The notes under the pieces are model-generated. The model was not told the origin of the DNA. It made no database searches and saw only the letters and a list, made by a program, of their open reading frames with translations. 64,000 bases of DNA from the NCBI GenBank assembly GCA_039028895.1, contig JBCCHF010000024.1, forward strand, positions 35,588 to 99,587, written 5' to 3'. This document shows, piece by piece, positions 17,671 to 26,797 of this stretch; the stretch's first letter is position 1, and each line of letters opens with the position of its first letter. Position numbers and translations under genes: made by a program. Origin of the DNA: JAHDCJ01 sp039028895. Its GTDB lineage: Bacteria; Bacteroidota; Bacteroidia; Chitinophagales; Saprospiraceae.

Positions 17671-18543
17671 ATGCCAACACTATTAGTAACAGGAGCCAAC
17701 GGACAATTGGGGCGCGAGTTTCAAAGGATTAATGCCCGATTCGATGACTTTAAATTCCTGTTTACGACAAGAGAAGAACTCGATATTGCCGATAAAGAAG
17801 GCGTCAAAGAATTTTTCAGGCAACATGCTTTCGATTATTGCATAAACACCGCCGCTTACACTGCAGTCGATCTCGCTGAAAAGAAAAGGGAAGAGGCCTT
17901 CAATATCAATGTAAGAGGTGTGGAACATATCGCAAGGGCCTGTCTGGCCAAGGATATTCCGCTAATTCACTTTTCGACAGACTATGTTTACCACAAACTG
18001 CATAACACCCCATTCCTTGAATCAGATGCTACAAATCCAAAAGGGGTTTACGCAAAAACGAAATTGGAAGGGGAGCTTCGTGCCGCCGAAATTCACGAAT
18101 CTACATTTGTGTTCAGGGTCTCCTGGCTTTATTCTGTGTTTGGGGTCAACTTCGTGAAATCCATGTTAAGGCTCGGAAAGGAAAGAGAAACGCTAAATGT
18201 AGTATTTGACCAGATTAGCTCACCCACTTACGCCCGAGACCTCGCTACAACAGTATTACAGATTATCGGTGTACTTGAGAAAGACTATGACCTGGCCAAG
18301 AAGCTTGCCGGAGTTTACCATTATAGCAATGAAGGAGTATGCAGTTGGTATGATTTCGCAAAAGCTATCATGGAAATGAAGAATATTGATTGCAAAGTCA
18401 ATCCGATCCGCTCGGCTGATTATCCAACCCCTGCCCAGCGACCTTCCTTTAGTTTGCTTGATAAAGAGAAGATAAAACACGAATTTAATATCGAAATCCC
18501 TTATTGGCGCGATAGCCTTGAGGCTTGTCTCAAACTTCTTTAA
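17671..18543 (+). CDS. rfbD: dTDP-4-dehydrorhamnose reductase
   Basis: The ATG at 17671 gives 290 residues and puts the NAD(P)-binding motif TGANGQLGREF at residues 6-16; an ATG further upstream at 17623 overlaps rfbC and adds a non-homologous extension. Short-chain-dehydrogenase features follow: NTAAYTAVDLAE, STDYVYH with the YxxxK pair in YAKTKLEGE, and a C-terminal substrate domain RPSFSLLDKEKI. It performs the last reduction to dTDP-L-rhamnose, used for surface polysaccharide. It forms an operon with rfbC. Confidence 0.97.
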   Translation: MPTLLVTGANGQLGREFQRINARFDDFKFLFTTREELDIADKEGVKEFFRQHAFDYCINTAAYTAVDLAEKKREEAFNINVRGVEHIARACLAKDIPLIHFSTDYVYHKLHNTPFLESDATNPKGVYAKTKLEGELRAAEIHESTFVFRVSWLYSVFGVNFVKSMLRLGKERETLNVVFDQISSPTYARDLATTVLQIIGVLEKDYDLAKKLAGVYHYSNEGVCSWYDFAKAIMEMKNIDCKVNPIRSADYPTPAQRPSFSLLDKEKIKHEFNIEIPYWRDSLEACLKLL

Positions 18544-18553
18544 GTCGAAACTT

Positions 18554-20407
18554 ATGAACACAAAAGCTTTACCCCTGGCCCTGTTTTTTCTTATTGCTGC
18601 CGTTACAGGAATGTGGAGCCAGCCAATGTCTCATTTAGGCGCCCACAGATTGGATCCCAGTCCTACGCTTGAGCCTTTTTATCATGGTGTTGCTTCTGGT
18701 GACCCACTCTCGAACGCTGTGATTATCTGGACAAGGGTTACCACAGATTCAATGACCATTGATGTCGACTGGCAAATGGCTCTCGATACCGGAATGGTAA
18801 ATATTGTTCAATCGGGTTCTGTAACGACTGATGCCAGTAAAGATTATACCGTAAAGGTAGATGTAATGGGTTTACAACCTTATACCACGTATTACTACGA
18901 GTTTACAGCAGAAGGCAGGCACTCAGTCAGGGGTAGGACCAGGACCACACCAGTGGGCATGGTGGACAGCCTGCGTTTTGCAGTCATGTCATGTGCCAGT
19001 TTCGGACACGGCTATTTCAATGTATACCGACAAATAGCAGATCGCAACGATATAGACGCCTTGATTCACTTGGGTGATTATATTTACGAATACGCTGACC
19101 TCGAATTTGGGTTTACCCGAAATATGGTCCCAACAAACGAGATTATTAATTTGAGTGACTACAGAATGCGCCACTCTCATTATAAATTGGATGCTGACCT
19201 GAGAGCCATGCATCAGCAATACCCAATGTTCAGTGTTTGGGATGACCACGAAACAGCTAATAATTCATGGGTAGGAGGGGCTGAAAATCATAATCCCGGA
19301 GATGGAGAAGGCGATTGGCTGACACGCAAGTCTGTTGCTATACAGGCCTATTTTGAATGGATGCCGCTACGGATGCCTGACCCTATGGATGACGACCGCA
19401 TCTACAGGAAGGTCAAGTATGGGGAATTGGCAGAATTGTATATGATCGACACCAGGCTTGAGGGTCGAGACGAGCAAGGTGGAGATATTGATGACCCCAA
19501 TAAGAAATTACTGGGTGACGAACAATTCGACTGGCTGGTTGAAAGTATGGATACTTCTTCTTCACAATGGCAGGTGTTATGTCAACAAGTCATCATGGCA
19601 CCTATCGAAGCTTTCGGATTGCCGATAAACACAGATTCCTGGGATGGCTACAGAGCTGAAAGGTCTCGTTTGTTTGATGAAGTAATTAACAGGGGTATCG
19701 AAAATATGGTGGTGCTGTCAGGAGATTTTCATACCGGATGGGCCAATGATTTACCACTGGATAATTACGATCCGGATGATGGCTCAAACTCGGCAGGTGT
19801 GGAGTTTGTAACCACAAGTATCACCTCTCTGAACTTCCCTGTTCCGATCGGTGAAAACCTGATCCAGTTGCTAAATCAACATGTAAAATATGTCGATCTT
19901 GATGACAAAGGTTACTACATCCTTGATATTAACCAGCAGAGAACTCAGGCTGATTATTACCATATTGATGGCATTGATTCTCCCGGCCAGGGGCAGTCTT
20001 ATGATGAATCATGGTTAACTGACGATGGATCCATGCATTTATCCCAGGGCAATAGTATGTCAACACCGCCAAATTCTGTTTTCTCTATTCCTGCTCCACC
20101 AGACCCTCGGCCACCTGAGCTAATGACTTCAGTAGAAGAGCCAGTTGAGGATCTAGTCCTTTTGGGGGCTTATCCAAATCCGTTTTACGAAGATTTTGCC
20201 ATTCAGTATTTCGTGAGGGAAGCTGGCAAAATGGAGGTTATGTTAATAGATGTAAGCGGTAAAATGGTCTACTCGGAAGACCTCGGTCATCTCAACGAAG
20301 GCATTTGGAGAACAAGAGTGATCGGCAATAATCTGCCTGCTGGAAGTTATTTTGTTGTTCTAAAGAGTGAAAACGGCATTTTCCAGAGAATGGTGGTAAA
20401 AATATAA
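18554..20407 (+). CDS. PhoD-like alkaline phosphatase with T9SS sorting domain
   Basis: The ATG at 18554 gives 617 residues with a signal peptide (ending GMWSQ); the longer frame from 18518 begins inside rfbD. An N-terminal Fn3-like PhoD domain (YHGVASGDPLSNAVIIWTRV) precedes the metallophosphatase core: MSCASFGHGYFNVYR, HLGDYIYEY, VWDDHETANNSW and VLSGDFHTGW, which supply the metal ligands. PhoD enzymes hydrolyse phosphomono- and diesters outside the cell. The C-terminus is a T9SS type A domain (LGAYPNPFYEDFAIQYF to PAGSYFVVLK), so export is by Sec then T9SS rather than the Tat route of classical PhoD. Confidence 0.93.
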   Translation: MNTKALPLALFFLIAAVTGMWSQPMSHLGAHRLDPSPTLEPFYHGVASGDPLSNAVIIWTRVTTDSMTIDVDWQMALDTGMVNIVQSGSVTTDASKDYTVKVDVMGLQPYTTYYYEFTAEGRHSVRGRTRTTPVGMVDSLRFAVMSCASFGHGYFNVYRQIADRNDIDALIHLGDYIYEYADLEFGFTRNMVPTNEIINLSDYRMRHSHYKLDADLRAMHQQYPMFSVWDDHETANNSWVGGAENHNPGDGEGDWLTRKSVAIQAYFEWMPLRMPDPMDDDRIYRKVKYGELAELYMIDTRLEGRDEQGGDIDDPNKKLLGDEQFDWLVESMDTSSSQWQVLCQQVIMAPIEAFGLPINTDSWDGYRAERSRLFDEVINRGIENMVVLSGDFHTGWANDLPLDNYDPDDGSNSAGVEFVTTSITSLNFPVPIGENLIQLLNQHVKYVDLDDKGYYILDINQQRTQADYYHIDGIDSPGQGQSYDESWLTDDGSMHLSQGNSMSTPPNSVFSIPAPPDPRPPELMTSVEEPVEDLVLLGAYPNPFYEDFAIQYFVREAGKMEVMLIDVSGKMVYSEDLGHLNEGIWRTRVIGNNLPAGSYFVVLKSENGIFQRMVVKI

Positions 20408-20533
20408 TCCCTATAGCATAAAAAGTTGTCAGTATTCCCGTAAGGGTATTATCCTTAAAAAGGGGACTTCCAGATAGGGAAATGCTGTGTTATACAATAG
20501 AAAAATCTCGGCATCTTTCCCTAACTTTGCGCG

Positions 20534-21580
20534 ATGAAAAACACAATCCTGATAACCTTGCTTATTTTGGTTTGGGCCTGTAATACACCCTCTGGTGAAA
20601 CGCTACAAGCTTACGCCATAAATGGTGAAACCATGGGGACTACCTACAGTGTTTTATACGTTGGACCTTCGGAAAGTGATTATAGTGAAGGGATCGATCT
20701 TTTACTGAAACAGGTTAACCAGGAGACGTCAACCTATATCCCAGCCTCAACAATATCCAAGTTTAATCAAAGTGAAACCGGACTTTCCTTCCCGGAAGGG
20801 GCTCCCGAACATTTTAAAACGGTTTTTGAAGGGTCAAAAATAATTTGGGAACAAACCAAGGGCCATTTTGATCCAACTGTAATGCCTGTGGTCAATTACT
20901 GGGGATTCGGTTATACCGAGAAAAAACCAGTTACAGCAGTCGATACTGTTAAAGTAGATTCTCTGCTCCAATTAATTGGTTTTGCAAAAATCAGCAGTGG
21001 ACCAGCCGATGCAGGGTCAGGGAAAGGAGATAATTACACCAAGAAACAAGGGATGCAGCTTGATTTCAGTGCCATCGCTAAAGGATATGGGGTTGATGCT
21101 GTTGGCCAGTTTTTAGAGTCAAAGGGTATTTCCAACTACCTGGTGGAAATAGGCGGAGAAGTCAGAGCAAGAGGCAAAAAATCAAATGGGGATTGGTGGA
21201 CTGCAGGGATTAACATCCCTGACTCTGCCGCAGGTCTGCAGGATATTCAGAATGCTGTTAGTATTCAAAATAAAGCCTTAGCCACTTCAGGAAATTATCG
21301 CATTTTCTATGAAGTTGATGGTGTAAAATATGCCCATACTATCAATCCATCAACGGGTTTCCCAGCGGGAAATACCTTACTTTCGGCCTCCGTTTTGGCA
21401 AATGATTGTATGACAGCGGATGCATTCGCAACTGCGTTTATGGTAATGGGACTCGACAAGGCATACCAATTGGCAGCCGCCAATGAAGGTATTGAAGCCT
21501 ATTTGATATATGGCGATGATGCCGGGGAAATGAAGATAAAATACACGCCGGGAATCGCTCCTTTTATTGCAAATAAATAA
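20534..21580 (+). CDS. apbE: FAD:protein FMN transferase
   Basis: This 348-residue lipoprotein has a signal peptide ending in a lipobox-like LVWAC (Cys about 16). ApbE motifs are in order: GETMGTTYSVLY, FDPTVMPVVNYWGFG, LDFSAIAKGYGVDAVG, YLVEIGGEVRARGK, HTINPSTGFPAG and MTADAFATAFMVMG. It transfers FMN from FAD to Thr of target proteins, classically the NqrB/NqrC or RnfG/RnfD subunits, in the periplasm. An NqrM-like gene lies 1.3 kb downstream, consistent with Na+-NQR as the target. TAACTTTG, a -7-like box, ends only 4 nt before the ATG. Confidence 0.96.
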   Translation: MKNTILITLLILVWACNTPSGETLQAYAINGETMGTTYSVLYVGPSESDYSEGIDLLLKQVNQETSTYIPASTISKFNQSETGLSFPEGAPEHFKTVFEGSKIIWEQTKGHFDPTVMPVVNYWGFGYTEKKPVTAVDTVKVDSLLQLIGFAKISSGPADAGSGKGDNYTKKQGMQLDFSAIAKGYGVDAVGQFLESKGISNYLVEIGGEVRARGKKSNGDWWTAGINIPDSAAGLQDIQNAVSIQNKALATSGNYRIFYEVDGVKYAHTINPSTGFPAGNTLLSASVLANDCMTADAFATAFMVMGLDKAYQLAAANEGIEAYLIYGDDAGEMKIKYTPGIAPFIANK

Positions 21581-21586
21581 TTGAAA

Positions 21587-22225
21587 ATGAAGTCAATATA
21601 TTCAGTTTTTCTTTTTTGTGCCCTACTTGTTTTTGCTTGCCAGGCACCAGTGGAAAAAGTAAAGATGCCAGAAACCAAAGAGCCCAAAACAGAAGTGGTA
21701 GACCCCCGGTTAAGTTTGCCATTGGACGAACAGGTCAGACTAAAAATACAAGATGAATTGGCTTCAGATACACGGATTGATAGTATCATCCTTGATCATA
21801 AATTTGGTATGAGCAGGACACAAGTGGTCAGGCATAAAAACAAACTGGTACGGGAAAAACGTATTTACCCGGTTCATAAAACCAAGTTAACCAGAGCATT
21901 CGTTTACGATCTTAATTTGAAAGGCGGAAAAACCAGGACCTTCTTCGATACTTACTACCATCAGGATGAACTGTACATTATGGAGTGCAAGCCCGTCATT
22001 CCTAAAGGGAAAGATGGTCCGACTGTTTGGAATGAAGTTGTTGAACTCTATTCCCTGAAATACGGCGAACCACATTACCAACTGCCGATCAATGGAATGG
22101 AAGATTGTAAACGCGCTTTATGGATTGAGGGTAACCTCAAGATTCAGGTTGACTGCACTGAAAAGGAAACCCTGATTTCGTACATAGACCTGATTCGGGA
22201 GAAGGAGAAATTGCAGGATATTTAA
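21587..22225 (+). CDS. Putative lipoprotein of unknown function
   Basis: Starting at the ATG (21587; a TTG at 21581 is also possible), the protein has 212 residues with a lipobox LVFAC at about 16-20. A proline/lysine-rich linker (about 25-45) leads to a folded region with many charged residues and an internal strand-rich part (RAFVYDLNLKGGKTRTFFD, LYIMECKPVIPKGKDG). I do not recognise the family. It begins 6 bp after apbE and ends 6 bp before the sulfotransferase gene, so the three are probably one transcript. Confidence 0.78.
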   Translation: MKSIYSVFLFCALLVFACQAPVEKVKMPETKEPKTEVVDPRLSLPLDEQVRLKIQDELASDTRIDSIILDHKFGMSRTQVVRHKNKLVREKRIYPVHKTKLTRAFVYDLNLKGGKTRTFFDTYYHQDELYIMECKPVIPKGKDGPTVWNEVVELYSLKYGEPHYQLPINGMEDCKRALWIEGNLKIQVDCTEKETLISYIDLIREKEKLQDI

Positions 22226-22231
22226 CCAGCT

Positions 22232-22852
22232 ATGCTTTATTCCTCAAAGCAGCAATTTCTTTTCATTCATATTTACAAGACCGGCGGTAATAGCGTCAGG
22301 AAGGTACTTGAGCCTTATGCTGATGGTTATAATTTGTTATACAAGCTAAAAGGCCTGGTCAGACAGAATCATGTGCTGCCGTCTAAACTTGCTCCTAAAC
22401 ATGCCAATGCCCAGGTGGCAAAAGCTGCTGTAGGAGAACAGTTGTTCAACAGCAGCTTCAAATTTGCTTTTGTCCGTAATCCATGGGATTGGCAGGTATC
22501 ACTTTATCATTTTGCGTTGAGAGACAAGTCCAACCACCATCACAAAATCATTAGTGCTTTCCCCAACTTTGATACTTATTTGTCATGGCGAGTGAATGAG
22601 GAGTTAAGACTCCAAAAAGCAATGATAACAGATGAAAACGGCGATATTATCGTAAATTATGTTGGAAGATTTGAGCGTCTACAGGAGGACTTTAACGCCA
22701 TATGCAAAAACCTCAAATTGCCAATTAGTGACCTTCCCTTATTGAATAAAGGGAATAGGAAAGACTATCGAAGTTATTATAATGAAAAGACAGCCAAAAT
22801 GGTCGAGAGGGCATATGCTGAAGACATAAGCACTTTTGGCTATAGTTTTTAG
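22232..22852 (+). CDS. Sulfotransferase family 2-type protein
   Basis: The protein has 206 residues. The 5'-phosphosulfate loop appears as FIHIYKTGGNSVRKVL near residues 11-26, and the 3'-phosphate motif as FAFVRNPWDWQVSLYHF near 74-90. Together they define PAPS-dependent sulfotransferases of the carbohydrate type. The acceptor is unknown; a surface glycan or capsule is plausible given nearby polysaccharide genes. It sits 6 bp downstream of the lipoprotein gene in the apbE cluster. No PAPS synthesis genes are in the window. Confidence 0.88.
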   Translation: MLYSSKQQFLFIHIYKTGGNSVRKVLEPYADGYNLLYKLKGLVRQNHVLPSKLAPKHANAQVAKAAVGEQLFNSSFKFAFVRNPWDWQVSLYHFALRDKSNHHHKIISAFPNFDTYLSWRVNEELRLQKAMITDENGDIIVNYVGRFERLQEDFNAICKNLKLPISDLPLLNKGNRKDYRSYYNEKTAKMVERAYAEDISTFGYSF

Positions 22853-22862
22853 ATCACAGTCA

Positions 22863-23075
22863 TTAAGCCTTATGTATCTGAGGCATTTGGCAGTCCTCTT
22901 CAGGCTTCTTCCCACAAACGTCACACTCCCCAAGCTGATTTTTTAACAATGGGTTATTAGTTGCACAAGTGCCACGAAATTCTTTTCCTGTAACAATGTG
23001 ACGAATGTTGATCAGCATAAATGAGATGCCAAAAACAATGAAAATCAGCACCATCATTGGAAGAAAAGCATTCAT
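22863..23075 (-). CDS. NqrM-like (DUF539-type) Na+-NQR maturation protein
   Basis: This 70-residue protein has one N-terminal membrane segment (about 5-25, LPMMVLIFIVFGISFMLINI) followed by a short cysteine-bearing tail: FRGTCATN, GECDVCG and EEDCQMP, four cysteines in all. The size, single membrane helix and cysteine spacing resemble NqrM, which helps insert iron into the Na+-translocating NADH:quinone reductase. The nearby apbE gene, which flavinylates the same complex, supports this. Assignment rests on pattern and context; no nqr structural gene is visible here. Confidence 0.65.
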   Translation of the reverse strand: MNAFLPMMVLIFIVFGISFMLINIRHIVTGKEFRGTCATNNPLLKNQLGECDVCGKKPEEDCQMPQIHKA

Positions 23076-23224
23076 GTAAAAACAGTTTACTTTAAGGATA
23101 TATTTATAGAAAAAACAAACCTGGTTGAGGATTGTTTATACCGACTATTAAAAGGATTTCTCTAAAACCTATTTTAAGGTGCGATACATATTGACCTAAT
23201 TGGTTTTGGAAATTTCAAATCCAA

Positions 23225-23253
23225 TTTGCGTCACGTATATTTTCCTACTTTTG
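23225..23253 (+). promoter_or_regulatory. Bacteroidetes-type promoter upstream of mazG
   Basis: TTTG at 23225-23228 and TACTTTTG at 23246-23253 match the -33 and -7 elements with a 17-bp spacer. The predicted leader before the mazG ATG is about 45 nt. Confidence 0.6.
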
Positions 23254-23304
23254 CAAGGCAAAGGTACAACAAAATTAGCTGATTAGCTATCCAAAATTCC
23301 AATC

Positions 23305-24069
23305 ATGCAACATAAACTTGAAGCCTTCGGAAGATTATTAACAATCATGGATGAGTTACGCGAAAAATGTCCATGGGACCGCAAACAAACCATGGAAAGC
23401 CTGCGTAATCTGACGATAGAGGAAACTTACGAATTGGCAGATGCCATCCTTGAAAAGGATCTTGAAGAGGTTAAAGAAGAAATAGGGGATATCATGCTGC
23501 ATATGGTATTCTACAGTAAGATAGCAGAAGAAAAAAAGGCGTTTGATGTTGCTGAAGCGATTCATGCGGTTTGTGAAAAATTGATCAAACGCCATCCACA
23601 TATTTACGGAGATGTTGAAGTCAATTCGGAAGAAGATGTCAAGAAGAATTGGGAACAACTGAAATTGAAAGAAGGTAAGAAGTCAGTCTTATCAGGTGTC
23701 CCCAAGTCGCTCCCCGCAATGGTGAAAGCGTACAGGATGCAAGAAAAAACTGGTCAGGTTGGTTTCGAATGGGACAATAAAGAAGAAGTCTGGGAAAAAG
23801 TTGAAGAAGAAATTGGCGAGTTGAAATCAGCACTCGATAATGGCGATACTCATGAAAAAAGAGAAGAAGAATTTGGCGATGTTTTGTTTGCATTAATCAA
23901 TTATGCCAGGTATCTCAATATAGACCCTGAAACCGCATTGGAACGTACGAATAAAAAGTTTAAACAGCGTTTCGAATACATTGAATCCAATGCTACAAAG
24001 AAACTTACCGAAATGTCACTTGAGGAAATGGATGCCCTCTGGGATAAGGCTAAAAGCGCGGCAAAATAA
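23305..24069 (+). CDS. mazG: Nucleoside triphosphate pyrophosphohydrolase MazG
   Basis: The 254-residue protein has two MazG domains. The first carries CPWDRKQTMESLRN, TIEETYELADAI and EVKEEIGDIMLH, where the paired glutamates and Asp bind magnesium; the second repeats the pattern with WEKVEEEIGELKSAL and EEEFGDVLFALIN. MazG hydrolyses (d)NTPs to monophosphates and pyrophosphate, cleaning aberrant nucleotides and affecting ppGpp levels. Length is standard. It is a single-gene unit behind a good promoter. Confidence 0.96.
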   Translation: MQHKLEAFGRLLTIMDELREKCPWDRKQTMESLRNLTIEETYELADAILEKDLEEVKEEIGDIMLHMVFYSKIAEEKKAFDVAEAIHAVCEKLIKRHPHIYGDVEVNSEEDVKKNWEQLKLKEGKKSVLSGVPKSLPAMVKAYRMQEKTGQVGFEWDNKEEVWEKVEEEIGELKSALDNGDTHEKREEEFGDVLFALINYARYLNIDPETALERTNKKFKQRFEYIESNATKKLTEMSLEEMDALWDKAKSAAK

Positions 24070-24096
24070 AAAAAGGCCTGTCCATCAGGACAAGCC
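24068..24096 (-). terminator. Rho-independent-like terminator for the minus-strand esterase operon
   Basis: GGCCTGTCC (24075-24083) and GGACAAGCC (24088-24096) form a 9-bp stem with one mismatch and a 4-nt loop. Read on the minus strand, seven T residues follow directly (24074-24068). It is about 270 bp beyond the stop of the esterase gene and overlaps the mazG stop codon, so it may also protect mazG from antisense reading. Confidence 0.6.
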
Positions 24097-24362
24097 CCTA
24101 TTGGTAAACCAATATCAACCCACCATCAAAAGTTAAATATCTTTCAGAATAGATAAAGACGATTTAGCAAACTCAATAATCATCTATTCTTATAGGTTTT
24201 ATTTATGGCTTTTTTGTTCTATTAAGATGTCAATATAAGGCTTCGGGTTGCAAGTCATGGAACAATTTATCGGATTTTTTAATACTTAATTCGTAACGGA
24301 CTTATTTTCAAAGCTTAATTTGATGTTTAAAAATTCCTGAATTTTACCTTAAATCGAGGTCC

Positions 24363-25853
24363 TTACCGCTGTTGTGGAAATAAAAGTAGTTTTCGAGATA
24401 AATTATGACGCTGGCCTTCCAGTTTTATTACATAAATCCCACTTGACAACTGCGCAAACACTGGACCTGGGATAATAATCCCACCCAAAGCTGTCAAACG
24501 ATCTTCAAAAATAATCCGACCATTTATATCATTGATAGTTATCTTTTCAAAGGGAAGGTCCTGGAATCCATTCAATTCGACTTTAAGATCATCCCCCGGC
24601 CGCAATGGATTTGGATAAATTACAATTTCATTTGCAGCGTTTGGATCTTCGATTGATGTTAAAGGTTCCACTACAACTTGTAGTGTCTGCTGATCACCTT
24701 CTGCATGCAGGCAATTCAATTCGGTTACACTTATGGTGTAGGTGCCAGGGGTATCCCATGAAATCTGAATTTCGTTGCCGTTGTCGGAAACAAGATTGGC
24801 CTGGCCAATATCCCAGCAATAATCAGAGCCTGTCGAAGCAGGAACCGAATAAGTTTCAACAACACTTTGGTCAAGGGTATCCATCCCTGATATTAGTCCG
24901 GTTTCAGGTTTCACCAAATCAAAAAGAAATGGGGTGGCAAACATTAACATCGTGTCGAGGTAAGCCATATCTGTTAATTCTGGCTCATGGCCTGCGCCAT
25001 AAAAGGTGACAAGCTGATTATCGATTCCGACTTCATCGAGACGAGGGTGAATCTCTCCGGAGCCACATATCTGGGGCCAGATCGGCAATTGGAATGCATT
25101 CCCACAATTATATGGAACAACCAGGTCCTGGGTTCCATGAAATGAAAGGCAGGGCACATTGTCGTGAGCAGTAGTGTCGATCCAGTTGAGATTCTGGATG
25201 GCACCCCAATGGTTGATAATGCCTTTTACAGGAACATCCTGACTATTGAAATAGGTGTTACCCGAACAATTTGGGCAACCCAGATCAGATGGTTCCAGTA
25301 AAATACCAAACGTCGAGGATGGTCGGTCGGCTTCCGTCAGATAAACAGAATGGAAGGCCGTAACACATCCTGCACTGGTTCCGGTCAAAAACATGTGTTC
25401 AATATCGATCCCGAGATCGGTCGAAAATTCTGCCAGGTATCGCTGGGCAGCCCGAAGGTCTTGTACAGCGCGATAAACTGCCCGCTCTGTACTATTGGCA
25501 CTGATAGGGTTATAGCCCAATCGATAGTCTATCGAGACCGTTACATAACCGCGTCGCGAAAAATATTCGCAATACTCAGGGATAATGGGTTGGCGTCTAT
25601 CTCCAATTAAAAAAGCACCACCATATGCAAAAACAATAACTGGTCTTTTCGTTAAGGTATCACCAACCGGGGTATAAACATCCATAAAAAGATCCTGACT
25701 GCTGAAAATTCCGTATGGATCTGCATTACCGTAGAGATAGGTGTTGCGTTCTACATCATTAAAAATCTCATCGACATAACGGAGGCTTTCACAGTTTTGG
25801 GCAATTACATTAAAACCAAACAGCAGTAGAAGAGGCAGTAACAAACGTTTCAT
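24363..25853 (-). CDS. Secreted alpha/beta-hydrolase (carboxylesterase-like) with T9SS sorting domain
   Basis: The ATG at 25853 gives 496 residues with a signal peptide ending VIAQ. The esterase domain shows VIVFAYGGAFLIGD (oxyanion region), SIDYRLGY, the nucleophile elbow GTSAGCV, DLVVPYN for the acid and GAGHEPEL for the histidine. A PKD/Ig-like segment (YSVPASTGSDYCWDIG to VTELNC) follows, then a T9SS type A domain (IVIYPNPLRPGDDLKVEL). It likely hydrolyses esters outside the cell; the substrate is unknown. Its ATG overlaps the queG stop by one base (TGATG), so translation is probably coupled. Confidence 0.9.
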   Translation of the reverse strand: MKRLLLPLLLLFGFNVIAQNCESLRYVDEIFNDVERNTYLYGNADPYGIFSSQDLFMDVYTPVGDTLTKRPVIVFAYGGAFLIGDRRQPIIPEYCEYFSRRGYVTVSIDYRLGYNPISANSTERAVYRAVQDLRAAQRYLAEFSTDLGIDIEHMFLTGTSAGCVTAFHSVYLTEADRPSSTFGILLEPSDLGCPNCSGNTYFNSQDVPVKGIINHWGAIQNLNWIDTTAHDNVPCLSFHGTQDLVVPYNCGNAFQLPIWPQICGSGEIHPRLDEVGIDNQLVTFYGAGHEPELTDMAYLDTMLMFATPFLFDLVKPETGLISGMDTLDQSVVETYSVPASTGSDYCWDIGQANLVSDNGNEIQISWDTPGTYTISVTELNCLHAEGDQQTLQVVVEPLTSIEDPNAANEIVIYPNPLRPGDDLKVELNGFQDLPFEKITINDINGRIIFEDRLTALGGIIIPGPVFAQLSSGIYVIKLEGQRHNLSRKLLLFPQQR

Positions 25854-26797
25854 CAGCAAGGACTTTCATTATTCAGGAAATCTATATTACGCTTTAAGCC
25901 TGAGAATTTGGTTCTTTTAACAGCGGATTTTTTAAAAACCTTGCGGAAAATGTCTTCGGTAATTTCTTCCCAATCATGCTTTGTCATATTGAGCAGATCA
26001 GGGTGAGGTTCGAATTCTGGTTCATCATGTCGGGTTGAGAAACGATTCCACGGACATACTTCCTGGCAGATATCACACCCAAACATCCAATTGTCGAACT
26101 TATCTTTCATGGAATCCGGAATCGCTTCTTTTAACTCAATTGTGAAGTAGGAAATACATTTTCCTGCATCCAGCAAATAGCCATTTTCGGAAATGGCTTC
26201 TGTCGGACAAGCATCAATGCAGCGGGTGCAGGTACCACAATAGTCTTTCATGGGGCCGTCTGCCTGCAATTCAAGATCAATGATCAACTCGGCAAGGAAA
26301 AAATAAGACCCTTTCTTTGGATTGATAATCAGGGTGTTTTTTCCGATCCAGCCAGCACCACTTCTGCTCGCCCATTCTCGCTCCATCACCGGGGCAGAGT
26401 CAACAAAACATCGGCCGTTAACTTCACCGATCTCTTCATTGATAAACCCAAGCAAGGATTTTAATTTTTGCTTTATGACAAAATGATAGTCTTTCCCGTA
26501 GGCATACATGGAGATTTTTGGTGCTTCAGGGTCTGATTGTTTCGCATCATTATAATAATTGTACATCAGGGTAACAACGGTCTTGGCACCATCAACCAAT
26601 TTTCTGGGGTCTATCCTTTTATCGAAATGATTGGCCATATAGCCCATTTGGGCATGGTAACCCTTATTTAGCCATACCTCAAGACGTTTAGCCTCTTCCG
26701 TCAGTTCTTCCGCTTTTGAAATACCCACAAAGGAAAACCCCAGGCGTGAGGCTTCCTGTTTGATTAGATTGGTTCTCTGGGCAATTAGTTTTTCCAA
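25853..26797 (-). CDS. queG: Epoxyqueuosine reductase QueG
   Basis: This 314-residue cobalamin/iron-sulfur enzyme carries out the last step of queuosine synthesis in tRNA. Two [4Fe-4S] binding stretches are clear: CGTCTRCIDACPTEAI (near 185-200) and GCDICQEVCPWNRFS (near 238-252). The N-terminal half has GISKAEEL and the AYGKDYHFVIKQKL segment of the family. Length is slightly below some QueG proteins because no HEAT-like C-terminal extension is present. It overlaps the WG-repeat gene by 13 bp and the esterase by 1 bp, forming a tight three-gene unit of unrelated functions. Confidence 0.97.
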   Translation of the reverse strand: MEKLIAQRTNLIKQEASRLGFSFVGISKAEELTEEAKRLEVWLNKGYHAQMGYMANHFDKRIDPRKLVDGAKTVVTLMYNYYNDAKQSDPEAPKISMYAYGKDYHFVIKQKLKSLLGFINEEIGEVNGRCFVDSAPVMEREWASRSGAGWIGKNTLIINPKKGSYFFLAELIIDLELQADGPMKDYCGTCTRCIDACPTEAISENGYLLDAGKCISYFTIELKEAIPDSMKDKFDNWMFGCDICQEVCPWNRFSTRHDEPEFEPHPDLLNMTKHDWEEITEDIFRKVFKKSAVKRTKFSGLKRNIDFLNNESPC

